From the NCBI RefSeq assembly GCF_963662255.1, contig NC_085046.1, positions 48,375,797 to 48,439,796 on the forward strand: a DNA stretch of 64,000 nt. The letters are read 5' to 3'. A program made the position numbers and the translations under genes. Each line of letters opens with the position of its first letter. The first letter of the stretch is position 1. Origin of the DNA: Cinclus cinclus (Eukaryota > Chordata > Aves > Passeriformes > Cinclidae). Shown one piece after another: positions 25,856-41,400 of this stretch. The notes beneath the pieces are model-generated. The model saw only the letters and a list, made by a program, of their open reading frames with translations. It made no database searches and was not told the DNA's origin.

Positions 25856-28800
25856 TCATTGGTTGTTAAAAGACTGAAGACTAAACCTTAAAAAAACAGT
25901 GCAAAAATATTTTAATGGATGTGTTTGATGTCTTATTTCCCACCTCCTCCTCCTCACACTGTCCCCTCTTCATCATCACTAAAGAAATGGTTTTGCCTAC
26001 ATTTTCTGCTCCTACGTGCCACAGACTTTTGCAAATCAGAAGTTATCTACACTCATTTACTGATGGCACTTTACCAGAGACTGTCAGCAGACATTATTTT
26101 TCCCATGAGTAAAAAACCATGAGCATCTGCATAGAAGCAATGGTGCAGAGGCCCCTGACCTAGCTTAAACAGGCCACAAATCAACCATCAATGGCAGTGG
26201 TAGTCAAATTTGATGAAAACAAGGCAGCTTGAAACACACTACATTTCAAATCCTATACAAAAAACAACTGTCTCATAAAAGAGGCAACTAGATGATATGG
26301 AGCAGCCTCCCAGCTAAAACATCATGGAATGGCGCTGGCTTTCATCCCAATCTGCATATGAATGCCAGTATTTACAAATAACAGCAAGGATTCTTGAGAA
26401 CAGTTTAACAACCAAAGAAAAAACCCAAAAGCAAATCAACTTTTTGTGGTGTACACCTGACGCCTTTTTTAAAAGGGATGCTCTTGTTTCAAACATATTG
26501 CTACCAATATTTTTCCACTTTAATCTTGTAAGATCATCTCATGTCAATGTCATCATCTTCAGCCAAGTAATAATGGTGTTCCTATCAGCTTGTTATATTT
26601 CTGCAAAGCTAGAAGCTTTACGCAGAAAAATAAATATAGGTGGCCTATAGGGAGAGTGCTTTGTTTTAATATTTAAGAAATGGCATAGGAAAAAAAAAAA
26701 AAGCTCTGATCTGTAACAATGATCATTTGATATGAGGCTGAGTGATCTGGCTAATAAATGTCAATCAAACAACTTTAGTAGGAACTGAGAAACACACAAA
26801 CTTTTAACAAGCTAATCAAATGTACAAATCAGCACTCCTGGAATGAATTGCTTGCTTATGAACAGCCTTCAACATACCTTCATGTATTTCAAACACATAT
26901 GCCAAATATTTTCATTCCCCAACAAAATCTAACAAAATTTCCCTAAAATCAAAGTCATTAAATTAACTGGTCTCGCTGTTGGGTGGTGGAAAACAGAACA
27001 ACACTTATGAGTCCAAAGAGAGAGACAGCGAGGTTCCTAGCCATCCTTGATGCACACAGATCTCCTTGAAATACACCAAAGCCATTTTCCTTAAATCCCC
27101 TAATGAAAACAGTAGCCAGCATGGGCAAATACAAATGGAAAGAGGGACTGAAACTCATCTTCCCAGATAATCAGGTATATTTCTCAGCTATCAAAGATAA
27201 TTATATCACAAAGTCCACTTCAGAGATCAACAGCCTTTATTTTATGACTAGAGGATGCCTAGGGAGGATGCTTTAGCAATTTTGCTATAAGGATGTTCAA
27301 GAATCTCACTGCTTTACCAGGACATCATCTCCATTACCCCACTGTACACATCAAAAACTTCGTACATTTTTCTTACTGTTCAAATAATTGTCCTCCAGTT
27401 TAATTAGTTTTCTTGATTTCACAGTAGTTTTGTCTTCCTGTGGAAAATAACTGTACAATACCTCATCATTTGTTGTTAGGTTTAAGGAAGCCTATTCCTT
27501 TTAGTTGCCAGTTAAACAGCTCTGCATTATTTCCATTACTATGCACCTCTAGTCTGTATTTTTTTGTCAATTGACAGCCTGCTTCATCATTTCCTCACTT
27601 CTCACCAAGACTACACTCTGGACACAGATATTCTTCCACCCATCAACACATAGTGGTGAATGCACTAGAGAAGCTCTGTTTCCACAAAATCTAAAACCAG
27701 TTTAAGGACAATGAATAACACAAGGACATTCCAGAAGAAACACTATCACTTCAATATGAAACCCTGATCAACAGTACAATATAAATGAACCTGGGCTCCC
27801 CACAGTGGGGTCTCAGCAGTGCTGAGGGCAAATCAGAGCTACTGCAGAGAGCCAGAGCACGGGAACCACTGTGGATTGAACTGATGAGGCTACAGACACC
27901 CAGCACAAACTCGGTGTTAATAAAATAATTAAAGATGCTGGTGTGATGTCATGATACACTTCTAGGCAAAATGAAATCTGATAGAATATACAGTTTACAT
28001 TATTTTTTATTTTTATAGAATATATGCATATAATTGAGTTTAATACAGAAGTTCTTGAAACATTTCTTGTTTCTCTAAGTCAAACTACGGCTACTTTTCC
28101 TTCTTTCAATCCCTTCTCTACGCCATTTCACTCAGGTAGCTACAGATTATATCCATTTTGTTCTACATGCAGAACTACAATATCAACTTAATTTATTTCC
28201 TTATTCAGCTCCTCCTAAAGCTTAAGGATTTGACTAGAAAACCCAAGCATTGTGCATCTGCATTTTGAGCATACATGCCTTTGATGAATTCAGTCTAAGT
28301 AGACTGCAGGTAATAAATGAGCAGCCAGCTAAGCCATCTTTCATCATTCAGTAATAACCAAACACTAAACATTTAAGTCCAATGGGGAAAAAAAACCCCA
28401 CAACATCTTTAAACAAAAGAAACAAAACAATTTTGCATAGTACTAGAACAGTATTTTAATATATGTAACACTCAGGAAATAGATAGCCCATAACTTACAA
28501 GAAATTGCTTTACACTTCTTCCAAGATAACCAGGGGCTGGAGGCATAAACAGATGAAAATACATCCTGAACTGACCAAGTATCACTGAGTTTCACCTGTG
28601 CTTGTCCTGATTTTTTTCTTTCCCAATTTCTGTAATAGCCCCTAAATTTCATCCTCCCACTTCTTGACAAATTAGGTGCATTTTCACTAGTACTAGCTTA
28701 ATTGGCAAATCATGAAAGAAAATAATCGCTAAGAGCAAAGCAGCATTACACTGATGAACCAGACCTGAGCTTAACAACTAGAACTGCCTTAGCAGACAAA

Positions 28801-31800
28801 CAGCAAAAAGCTTTAATATGAGAATTAACAGAAAAAAACCTGTATTTTCCTCCAAAAGTTCTCTTTCGATTACCAGAATGAAACATAGCAGCTATTCCTG
28901 CTTTCTTAAGGCCATTTTCTGAAAGAAAACCAGCCTGCAGCTGAAGTAAAGTTCTTAATTCCAGAAAAATAAAACAAAATAATACAAAAGCAATAAAGAT
29001 TAAAAAACTGTCAGAAAAGTACCACTATGTACTGTAAGACATTCCCCGACATACTCTGCTGCTCAGAAAATGCAATTATACTTTCCAAACTCAAAGACAA
29101 TTCATATCAATCTTGTTATAATGCTGAACAATTTTCTAAGCTCATATTCCAGCTGTCTCTTCTATCAAGATCCACAAAGGTTAGGTAGATCCTTTGAGAG
29201 TTCCCAGTACCAGGTGATTTTATACTTTTTAATACATAATTTTATTTGTTTTTTCTTTATCAACAATGGAACATTCTTAAAATTTCTTTGATTGTGGTTA
29301 TCAGAAAATATACCGGAATACAAATGCTTTGTTGATGACTGCTTTTGTGCATTAGTAGACTTAGGAGAGCAACATTGACTGAGAACAGTTTACATAGACA
29401 AAGTCTTACCAAGTACACTCATTCTGTTATAAACTGTTCTTCTGTCTAAAATCTTGCAAGACATATGGACAAGACTTTCAGAGTTTTCAATCAAGTCTGG
29501 AGATGGCCTATTTTTAACTCCGATTCTCTAAAGAATGGCTATGTTTTTCACATGAGATCCACATGTCCTTTTTCTCATTATTTGAAGCCCGTCAAAAGAA
29601 AAAGAAAATTAAGGCAGAAGCATTATCTATCTGCCTTAACACTACAGAGAAACTATAAACACATATAATATATATAAATAGCTATATGAAAATATATTTT
29701 ACATATTTAATCTATATATATTTACTTTTGAATATAGACATATTTGTACTTTATGAAAATACATTAATCCCATTTTGTTGGTTGCAAGTTTGTCTGGTCT
29801 CAAGCAACACAGTTAAGTAATAAAGACAACACATTATAGATAGAAGCCTTAAGTATGCTACGGATTATATTCAATACTCCACGTTGACAAAAGGCCTAAT
29901 GATTAAACACATGTTATAAAAGGCAATGAAACCGTTACACATTTTGCACAATGCTCCAAGCACCGGAGCACCAAATAACCTCAACTTATGTTCATTTGTA
30001 GAAATAACAAACTAATCAAGCTTTCTAACTTTTGTCACTTCCCTTGTCATGTGAAAAAGAGATTAAAACCCATCCCATAATATGTACTGATATACACCAA
30101 ATTTTCTCCTTAGCAGCATCAGGACAAGGTGTTACACATGGCAATCAGCTGCTGAAGAAACAAAGGAAGACTATGAAATACCAGTCACGTATTTACAACA
30201 TCACCCTTATGGCCAGCAAGAGAAAGAAATCCTCTTAAACAGTTACAATAGTCAAAAGAGAAAAGGCAGAAGCTCAGGTTAAGAGAACAGGTAATGCCAG
30301 TTCACAGATTTGCAGCTTTGGCTTCTGAACAGATCTTGCCAGAAACCCTGTGGTTTCAACACTGTTTGCCTTTTTCAGTGGGTAATTCCAGGTTCCCTGT
30401 GATATTATGAACAAAAGAAAAGGCAATAAAAGTAAGCTAAAAAAATATATATTTAATCCAAAAGGACATTAAAAAACAATCAGAAAAATAGTGAGCTCTT
30501 CCAGTACTTTAAATATTGTTATACAGATTGAAATCTCCAGAAGTTCAAATACTATTTAAAAAAACTCCTATAATATCAAAAATTGTGTTTACCTGTGGTG
30601 AAACAATCTGTCTTACTTGGCACTAGGAACCACTAACTGCATCAATGACCTTAAAAATACTGAGATTTAAATTACAGTAGAGAGGTGTGGGACCAAAACT
30701 CTACAGCCTGCAATACATTTGATTTCCACCGCAGAATGGCCATATCATCACTTTTTTTTTTTAAATTGTTGTGCTCATTAACAGGGGAAAAAAATATGAT
30801 TATCAAGCAACACACCAAAATCACAGAGGAGAATATATTCCATGAAATTTGAAGAAGAAAAATGTAGACGGTAGGAATTTACTACAATATATATTGAGAG
30901 ACAATGCTATGCTAAAAATTCTTTAAGTAAAGATGTTTTTCCAGGCTTGAGTTCTAGTCTGACGCTTGAATGAGACTGTTAGATGGGATTTTCCTTTAGA
31001 AGTTTTTTGAAAAAAACAGACGTTTATAATAATTCAAGAAGGTATCTTTAAGATTTCAGAATTTAATGAGTACTTTGGAGCTTCAGTTGCCCTAAATTAT
31101 TTAGCTAACATTTCATATTGGCTGCTTATGTTCATTTTGGTGGCATAAAACTACATAATCCAGTGACTCTTTTTCTCCCTCTAAACATTTTATAAAATTA
31201 GCCTGTGAATTAAGGCTTTTTCATCTATTCACCTGTATTTAGAGTCTAGGCTGACCTTGCCTTCCAAAAACTAGAACTCTCCTGGTGATAAAACATGAAG
31301 GCTTTCTGGTTAATTATCTTCTTCATATGCAACACTATGTTATTTGAGCCTCAGGATTCATTTTGATACCTTCAAGATTTTCAAAGGCTGATGAAACATG
31401 ACATAACTAAGAGAAAGGGCAAGTCAATAACCACTTCTCTCACTGTAAACCCAGTTCTCCTCAGAATTGTGATCCCTCTTGCAAATCACCATTCCTGAAG
31501 AAAAAAAAACGACCTTATCCTTTGTATCCTTTATTGTAACATGCCAAAGTCCAATGGCAAGAATTTATGCCTTTTTCTTCTGATGTTAAAATGTATGTGC
31601 CCGAGAACTTTTTACAAAAGACAATAGAAGTAATTTACCTTATGCTTTGCTTAATTTATGACACACTACCTCAATACAAATCTCCTGATCAAATACTGAT
31701 TAAAAACCTTTATCTGCTGTACAATTAGAGACACTGAGGAGAAAGAGAATTGCATTTTCATACAGAAGAATAAAGCAAATAAATATTCCACAAACAGTAG

Positions 31801-32682
31801 TATAAAGTGCTACATCTCAAAATCACACAACTACAACATCCAGTTTATAAGTATTACTTTCAACAAAACAAAAAAAAAAGGATAAATAAATAAAAGATCA
31901 AACATACCCTCCTTCCCCCTCTGCCCCAAATCCCTAGTAAATATGTTTTGTTTCAAAATGGGGTTAAAACATCCAGGGCCTTGTTATGTACAGGTGCTGA
32001 CTACAAGCAAGCTCACCAATATTCCAAATTTTAGCAGATGCCATCAGAAGCGAGTGTAAATAACCACATCCTAGAAACTCTGCTAGAGAATCACAGAACT
32101 TCCAATAATGCATGACTTTAAAAAAATCTGTATGATTGAATGAAAATTTTCACTCCAATACAGAAATGAAAAAATCCCAGTCTAAAATATCAAAGCATTT
32201 ATTATCACAAAAAGTATCTCTTTGGCACACTAAATGACAACCACCTGACAGTATGAGTTATGGCTATATTGCAAAAATAATTGAGAGGACTTGAAAATCT
32301 AGTTTTATAACAAAATATTTTTGATATTAACTTCAGCTGCTATATATTTTAGCCATTTACCAAAATAAGTAAATTAAAATAGCTGTATGTCTGAGCAACC
32401 TTCTCTTTCTCCTCCTTAAAACCCTATACTTCTTCAACTGTCAACTTCAACCTTCAACTGTCAGCTGATTTTCTGTATGCTAATCAGAATTAACCGGGCT
32501 GAAGATTTTTTTCCTTTTGCTATTGCCTAGACTTCTGTGCTGCACAGGTCATTTTTCACTGCTCTTACAGATGAGTATTGGCTTTTGTATGCATGTACTA
32601 TGTACACATAATAATCTGACAAGTTTCATTTTCTTCCCCTAGAAAACCAACAGAAAAGAAAATTAATAAAACTGGTGCATAC

Positions 32683-32741
32683 CTTAAAAATAAAGTATCT
32701 ATTTATTTATCCTAAAGTATTTATTTATCTTAAAAATAAAG
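32683..32741. repeat. Small A/T-rich duplication
   Basis: CTTAAAAATAAAG occurs at 32683-32695 and again at 32729-32741, with TAAAGTAT and TTATTTAT words repeated between them. It appears to be local slippage in AT-rich sequence. Confidence 0.6.
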
Positions 32742-35413
32742 CTCTGGAATTTACTTTTAATGAGATCCATAGCTGTCTGCAGTTGGAGAACTTGTGGGCA
32801 CACTATATGTTGTCATCTAAATAGCAAAGTAACATCTTCAGAAAATATCCATTATTTAGGAAGGACCAAGCACAGGTCCATCAGCAATTCGTGCAATTGC
32901 ACCATGCACTCCCAATATGTTAAAGGCTCAACAGCACCCAAAAAGCTACATTTGATTCAAGTTGAGAATTGGGCCACAAAAGCCCGATCCTCAGAAGCTC
33001 CTCCACGCATGGAGACCTGAGCCAACCTCAAGCCTGTGATCTCATTGTTACATGTAAGGGCTATTTCTTGAATCAGAGAAAAACGAAATGGATAAACTCG
33101 TAATGAACAGTAGTATTTCTCTTTTCTTTCTGCCCCTCTTCAGAATCTTGGTTCTCCTAAAAGGGCTTCTGAGTTAGACAGCCAGCTGATGGAAAACAAA
33201 TGTACAAATTAGTACCTCCATGCTAGTACAGGACCATAAAATAGTTGGGTTTACTAAAAGTAAACTCCATCTTGACCTATAAACAAGGAGTCTTGAAGCT
33301 GCGGCTGTCACAGCTACTCACACAGTACACCTTCCAAAACCAATTCAAGTGTCAGCAGCTGCAAGGTAACACCTGTAAAGCCATATAAACTGTAACTGCT
33401 TTAAAATAATTTCAGATAGCACTGTGCCTTTAGAGTCTAATTTGCCATTTTAACTAGAATAAATTAAATAGATTGCATCCTGTTTGATGAGGGAAATACT
33501 TTTTAAACTGTGTTTATCCAGAATCCTCCACATTTTGACAGGAGCTGCTTGGAGCTACCATAATATGGGAAGCAAATCTACCAAAATGAGACAAGAATGT
33601 GGTAGGGATGTTTAGGGAGAAAGCCAAATCTCGCCTAAAAATGTAAAACACCTATCTTGATTCTGTAAATCGGAATATAAAATAATGAATTACAATAAAT
33701 ATAAAACTTTATCAACTTAGATATAAAACGTTTATGAACTTAAATGTTCATAAACCTCCAAGGACAGCTGTACAGCAAAATATCACAGACCCTTACAAAA
33801 ATTCCAATTCCTTATCATAACAGGATAAAACCAAACAGAATTTCTGCACTTGAACTCCAATTATAGCAAGTTAAACAAAATCACTGTAAATGCAATACCC
33901 TGCTGTTGATTATAAACAATCCTGCTGCTCCACACAAACTCCTCTTGATTTAAATGGGAGTCATAAGAGAAGGAGCATGATGGAAAACCTGAAGAATGAC
34001 AGTAAAGTTGACACTGAAAATGAAGCTGTCTTCTTGAACTAAACAGAAGTAATCAGACATGGCCAGTCTCAGATCCATCTTCCTGGTCCTGCAAATTATA
34101 CATGAAAGCTTTCACTGTCTGACAGCTAAAACATTCAAACATTAGAACCAAATCAAACAGATTAAAAGAAGGATGAGACCAAAAGCATACTAAAAGGAGA
34201 TGACCACAGCTCAGGAGTCCCAACACTGACTAGTGAACAGAACAAGATTTGCTGTGCTGCCATAGCAGCTTGCAGAGGTTAGCTTCAGCAATCACTGTGA
34301 GTTCTTCTCAGGTCAGATATCCTAGTATCTACGTGGTGCAGCCTTGGCACAGGAACTGCTAATTGTACAGCGGTACAAAAACCAAAGGCTTACTAGATTG
34401 CAAAATGATATGACACTTGTAAGTCAGCAGAATACAAATGCAATTTAAGTATCACTTCACTTTTCTGTAAGCCAAGGTAGCAATATTTCAAACTGTTTTA
34501 TAAAACATTTATCCAAGATCATTTAAAAGAATGTACTGAGATGCAATGAGGTTGCAATGGAGCCCACTGTTTAGCCTTCTCATTTCACTGCATATTGTAA
34601 TTTATTTCTTCTTGTAACAGTTTTCATTAAATAAAGGAGAAGGACTGGTTGCTATGCATTTTTCACAGGGATATAAGGATGACCCAATTTTTATCACCAG
34701 TGGACACAGAAAAAATTTTTCCTGCAAAAGGAACAAAATACATTAACGTTACATTTCAAAAGATATTTTAAAGACACAGAAATCAAGATTTTCAAAGTGA
34801 TGACTCCCACACCATACATAATGTGTAATAAGAAATAGGCCGTATTGCTATATTCTATGTTTTATGCAATTTACCCTAGTTATTATGGTTGTGGAAACCC
34901 TAAGCAGCCATCCTGACAATTTGATTCTCAACTGCAATGTTGCACTAATGGAGATTTGGTACTTCATTTCCCTGTTTGTTTCAAAAATTAGGGAGGAAAA
35001 GTTATAAGGAAATAGCACAAGAAAAAGGAAGAAGAATATTGTAATTTCTTTGTATTCAAGTTATTTAAGTCTGTGGTGATTTGGCATTTTAAAAGAGCTG
35101 AGAGCATGAAGTATTAGGAAAACCAGGGTTTACACTAATCCACTTTTAACACATCATGCAGGCAAATCTGTTATCCCTGGAATGTACTACCCTGCTATGG
35201 GTAGTAACACCAACATCATTAGATCCCCCTTTTGTGTCCCCAGTTATGAATGCAGCCAGCCAAGAAAAGGCCTATGTCTTTTGGACAGCTAAAAGACCTC
35301 ACACTTTCCATTAACAGTAGCCAGATCTTCTCTAGTCAGAAGGAAATTCTTCAGCCTACAACAATATGATCCCAAAAAATTACCAAGTGACAAGAGGGTC
35401 TGAAGATGGACAA

Positions 35414-35490
35414 GTCCTGTGCACGGCCACGAGTTGGGCTCAACAATCCATATGGGTCCCTTCTAACTCAGCTTGTTCTGTGACTCTAAG
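35414..35490 (+). mobile_element. CR1 LINE 3'-end fragment (sense orientation)
   Basis: It contains GTCCTGTGCACGGCCACGAG, TGGGCTC and GGGTCCCTTCTAACTCAG, then TTCTGTGACTCTAAG, which matches the CR1 3' terminus including the normally repeated TTCTATGATTCTATG end. It is strongly 5'-truncated and diverged. Its orientation is opposite to the copy at 8706. Confidence 0.8.
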
Positions 35491-38400
35491 AAATTCAATA
35501 CAAAGGGAAGCAATTCTTGCTCCTTCTTTATCCCCAGGAGAGAGATAAGAGGTCTATGGCCTAACCCACCTTTCTAAAACATACGAAACCACATTATCTT
35601 GTTATTCTTACAACATTTGCTGCTGTGTGTTTTTTTTCAGTTTGCATGTTTATTACTTTCCCATTCCCATTTCACCTTCTCAATTCAGACAAAGCCTGAG
35701 AAACTACACAATAATTAAATCAGTGGGACTAGATCAACCCTTTAAATAGTACTACAACTCTGAATACTAATCATTGTAACTTCTAGCTTTGGAGATCATC
35801 CTCATAAAAAAGCAAGCAAATCCCTCAGACCCACCTTCCCCCACACACTTCTTGTTCAAAAAGAGCTTTCAATTTACATCTTTGATTTTATCCCCAACCC
35901 TTAGTTTCCCACCCATTTAGAGACAAAGCAGTTATTAAAGAGGAAGAAATTCTTGCCATTGGACAAGTCTTTCTTTGCCTGATTTCTCCTGTAAAAGTAT
36001 CCAAACACACTACTGCTTCTGAAAATTAAGATTTCAAAGCCACAAAAGGATAAAAAATCCCTGATTTTCTTTTAGAAGTGTATTTGAAGAACAAGGAATA
36101 GAGAGTAAGTTAACTGCTCTTTCACTTTTTCCTTAATCTGGCATTTTTCAATCATTATCTGAACAATTACAATCTTAGATTCTAAGACAAATTTCAAGAC
36201 AAATTTTAGCTTGCTTCTAGTCTTGACGAGATACATAGGAATAAAAAATCTGAGGCTGTTTACATTTGTATATAACTGTAGCCAAAGACAGGTGCAAAGG
36301 CTGCCAACTGTAATTGCTCACATTATTACCTTATGCCTAAGGTTGATTTTTTTGTTATTCAACCAAAGGTTAGAATTTGAAAGATTAATGGTCTCCTAAA
36401 TGGTATTATCTGATATAACTGCCCAAATTTCAACTGTTAGGTTCAAGAAAGTGTCTTTCTTGTTTCTTGGAAATCTTTGTCCAGGGAAACACTAAGACAC
36501 TACAAAATCAAAATACCAAGGCACTGACAGAGCAGAAAAACACTGAAACAGACAAGTAGTCTCCAGCATTCATACTGGTGGCTTGACAACTCAGAATGAA
36601 ACATGGGGCAGGACTTGAGTGCCAGCGAAGTGAAACCTGCTCCAGTCACCCTATGCTACCAAAAACACCATCTCCCTGAAATATACTTCCTTTGACTAAT
36701 AATATTTCTACTTCTAGAAAAGCAACATGTCCCAAAATATTTCTACCAAACCAAAAATCAAGCTTCATTCACTGCAAGAGACTTGTCGCCAGTTTTATAA
36801 AATCAAAGAAAGAATAGCTGTAGCAGAAGAAAGTCAATGATGGATCTTTTCAACAATGGCTTTAAAACCAACAGTGAAAAAGAATCCAAACATTTCTAAA
36901 TATTCTGTCTGCTGTGTGCAATTCTGCTCTATGCTCCTTCAAGTTGTTGAGACTAGAATGTCACAATGAAAATTTCCATATGTTATCAGGACTGGCCTGA
37001 TTCTTGGATATCTTGTCTACCCAAAAATCTTTCATCTTTCATGTTCCGGCTACAATCAGAGCATGACAAGAATATTATTGTTTTGAAGGCTCTGGCATAT
37101 AGATAGATATTTTCAAACTTAGGACAGCCTAAGAAGTGAAGTATGTTGACATTCCAGTATATTGCACATGCATAAACAGGACACATTAGTTTGCTATTTA
37201 CATGGCTGCCTAAAAACACTCTTGATATATAGAAGTAAGAGTATTGACAAGAATACTGGGCAGTATTAAAAACACAAACCAGGAAAGAAAATACAAAGTA
37301 AAACAGGCATTTGAAAGGTATTTTTAATTTTGTAACTTTCTGAAAAATCGATGAACTGTGTTTAGGTTTATCAATATCATAACAAAAGTACTGATATCCT
37401 TATAACATCATCAAACCAAAGGCACTCATTCAGTGGGAAATGCTTTCTAACTCACTGTTAGAAAGAATGTGAATTACCTTCTTGAAACAGTAAAACCCCG
37501 AAGATACAAAGGGACACCTCCCATGCTCTGGCTGCATGAATGTCGATCTCTGCCTCTATTTCTCAATTTGCCTGCTACCTATGCCTGTTGAATGTAAAGG
37601 ACCCTTTTTTTTCAATGTGTGGGACTAAGAAAGAAAGAGCTGGATCTTAGTGTAAATTCTAAGCACAACTGCAAAATACAACTCTCATGGATATTTCATA
37701 AGGGAGGCTAGAATCAGTATTTTAAAACAATTTCTAACACTTGTTTTCCTCCTGAAGAGGCTTTTCAACATAAAAAAACTTTTGAAGCATGAAGTAAAAG
37801 AACAGGGATAATTAAGAGATTCAGTTCACCTGTTTTTGGTGAGTACCACCACTAGCATTAGTACAACTAATAGTCTAATAACCCGGAAAATGACAATACA
37901 CTTGGCAATCCAAGCATTGTTCACAGAGCACTGCAAAATAACTTGCATGCCATTGGTAAAGAACAAGCTGCTAGAAGAGCACCCCTAGAGGATATTCTTT
38001 CCCTTCCCTTAATTATCAACATGCTTCACTATTATTGTCTAAGCTGTAAAAATATATCCCAAGTTTTTAACTTCTGGATAGTCACTTTTTTGGGCATTGG
38101 CAAGGGTTCAAATGTAATAGGAGAAAGCTGCTTTAATTTCAGTGGAAGTAATTTCCTTGGTATGTGAACATTTAGTATCTTGTAGCAATCAATTCAAATA
38201 TCAGATTGCACTGACTCCTTGCCACAGCAAAATTAACAGCATTACAGCTGAAGCTGTGATTGGCAAAGCTCCTAATGCAACTTTCCCACTCCACAGTCCT
38301 GTGCGGCTGCAGGTTGCAATTCCACCCATGTATTACACAGATTGTATTAGGGGCCTTGAGAGCAGCTTACCTCCTTCCATTCTAAAAATGTTCCACCTTC

Positions 38401-41400
38401 TTCTATGGAAATCAAAGCTCTTCTCATGTAAATACAAGACTGAAGATTTTGCATGAGTGACCTGATAAAACTAACCAAAATATGACAAAGCATTTTAACA
38501 ACTTTTTTTAATTCTCTCAAAGTAAAAACGTCCGCATAATTGTCCTTCAAATCCACTTCTTCAGTTTCTATAACCCCTTATGAGAAAAGCTTGTTGACTT
38601 CATATGATAAACAATTGTATCAGTCTAAGCATGTGAATGAATACAAGAACAACTTTCATATACTTAGTTGGAATCTCTGGTAATTCACAACAAGGAGAAA
38701 AAAAAGAGAGAAAAGAAAATAATTACATAGTAATACAGACCTTAAGGTCTGAAGGGATAATTTCAGTACATTAAATTTATTTCTGATTCAAGAGACACAA
38801 CATAAAACTTCTTCCAATAGTCTTTAAGTTCTTCTGCCAAGCACTTCTCTGAGCATGTTCCAAACTCAAAATTATCTCCCAGGAGAGAATCTTGGGTTGG
38901 AATTTTCTTTCATTGTTTCTGGGTTTGCTTGTATATTACAGAATCCAGATGTGAACTGGGGATGGTAAAAAACCTTACAGCCACCACATTTTTGTTTTTT
39001 CGGTCCTTTAGGAGATTTTATGGGAACTGAAGGGAATCAGTTAGTTTTTTATCTATTCACTGTCTCTTGGTGAAGCCTGATCAGAAGGATGTACCATGAA
39101 ACTCACAGATCTCTTTCTGTTCCCGAAATGTGGACACTTCTAACTTTGTGAAATGCCTGAATGTTTACTTGACAGTTTGGAGCCTTTGACTATCTTTAGA
39201 AAATAAAGAAATAACCTGATAGGGCCCTTCTTTTTAAGTGAAAAGTGCCATTTCAACATTCTTTTTGGGGGGGTTGGTTGGTCTTTTTTTTTTTTTTTGT
39301 AAGCAATAATATTACATGCGTGCAAGTGGTAGGTACACATGTATTTTAAGAAACAGAAATGCTATCAGTTTACTTGGTTTAATTTAACCTAATCATTTTT
39401 ATGGTGTCCTTCTCTCTTCACTCTATTTTACTAATCACGACCAAAGAAAATGCAAAAATTTAATTGCAGGAAAGTACAAACTTACTTGTGCAAACATACT
39501 TGTGTATCCAAACAAGAAACCTGTGTATGACTAAAAAAAGGTTAGACTGGAGTTGCATCTATTTTTCCCCATGGTTTTGTGGAAACTAAGGTCAGCTGAA
39601 TACCATCCTACTGGGGGAAACGTATAGTGACATCCTCTAAGCACTGACAAACACATGTAATTTTAACACTTAAATATTCACAACTGTTTTAATAGATCAG
39701 ACCAAAATTGTTTTGCAGCATGAAGTCCCAAAGAAACACTGGCGCTGATAGTGACACACAAGACTGTTTACGCTTCTGACACACTCTATAAATTCAGTAT
39801 AAATTTACTGAATGCATGTTTATTTTCAATTGCTCAGACAATGGATATCTGTTCCTGTCAGGCAATCAGAAATCCAACAGTCTGTAGCTCAATCTATACT
39901 TACCATAGTAGGACACAATTGTCTTTCAGCTCTTCTGGCTGATGTAATAGATTTTATCAGAAATTCTTCCCTCTCAAAGAGCAGAGTTATGCTAAATACA
40001 TTAATGTTTTGCTGCTGCCCACAGGCTTATTTTATTAACAAATCTAGCTTTGAAATTTATGCCTCTAGCCAACCTGTTTTATCAAAATTCAAAATGCATT
40101 ACACATTTTCAACAACATAAGAAACTATTAAAGACATGAACAAAAAACTCTGTATAACCAGAAAGCTGCTCTTGTACAGACAGAAGACAGAACAGACAGA
40201 ATGTTCCCTGGTTCACAAAGGTATGATAAATGGGCAATCTCATGGTATCAAAAGTATCAGAAAATTCAAAGGGACTCAGGAAGAGAGAAACAGGGTATTA
40301 CTGAAAACAAGAAAGACTGACTGGAGCTAGCTGCCACTAGAAGAAAAGTATCCAGTAGTATGAGAAAATTGGGAGATCAGAGAAGCACAATAGTCCAGGG
40401 CAACTGGAAAAGAAAAAGGGCAAATGCTGTCTTAAATTAAACTCTCCTTTTATGCTGGGCACAAAGTTGGAAAAACAATTAACACACTTGTCCCAGCCAT
40501 TAATCCATGGCTAGTACCTCCTTGGACAGATGGGAAATGCGATGCAAACTGGCACAAAGGTGGGTACCTGTTCTACAGGTACTCCTCAGAATGAACCTAG
40601 AGCAGAACTGAGAAAGACTAAAAAATCCTGAAACTTGTGGCATGGAGCAGTTATAGAAAAACTAGTTATAGCAGTTACAGAAGAACTTTAGTAAACAGAA
40701 AGAAAAATTTTTATCTAAAAGCCACTGATTTAAGGAAAAGCTACATGTGCAAGTCAGTGACATGAAAAACTGGTTGTCTCAGTCACAAACTTCAGTGATG
40801 TCCAGGCAACAACCAAGAGTGAAACTGTGATGCCACAGTGGAAGCCAATGGAAGGTTTAAAGGCAAAAGCCAGGACCTCTCACATAGACAGAGCCCAGCA
40901 AACCAGATGACAACTGGTTTTAAGTCACTTCTGTATTCCTGAAAAACCCTATCAAGTTAAAAATACTAGCTTCTAATGCAAAGTAATAGTCTCAAAATAA
41001 AATTTACAAAATCCAAACACCAATGCAGAAGGCAATTAAATTCTTATACGTGCCTACGCAATCATTACAACATACATTTCCATGATATTCTAAAAAAGCT
41101 GTTGTGAAAAATATTTACATTCAAAAACTAAAACAGATAAATACTCTAGTTTCAATACTGATTATTTTACAATCACAGCTGTATCAGAAGAGCTAGTGGT
41201 TTTTAACAACTGAATGGAACTTAGCATAGGCTGTTATAAATTATTATTGCTTACTAAAAGGAGATGACCTTTTATACATTCTACACAAAATAAAAATAAA
41301 GGCACTAGAGGGGGATTCACATGCCTAGAACAAAACAATTCATGTTTACTTTGTAACTTTTTCAAAAACTTCCACCTCAAAATGTTTTATCTATTGAACT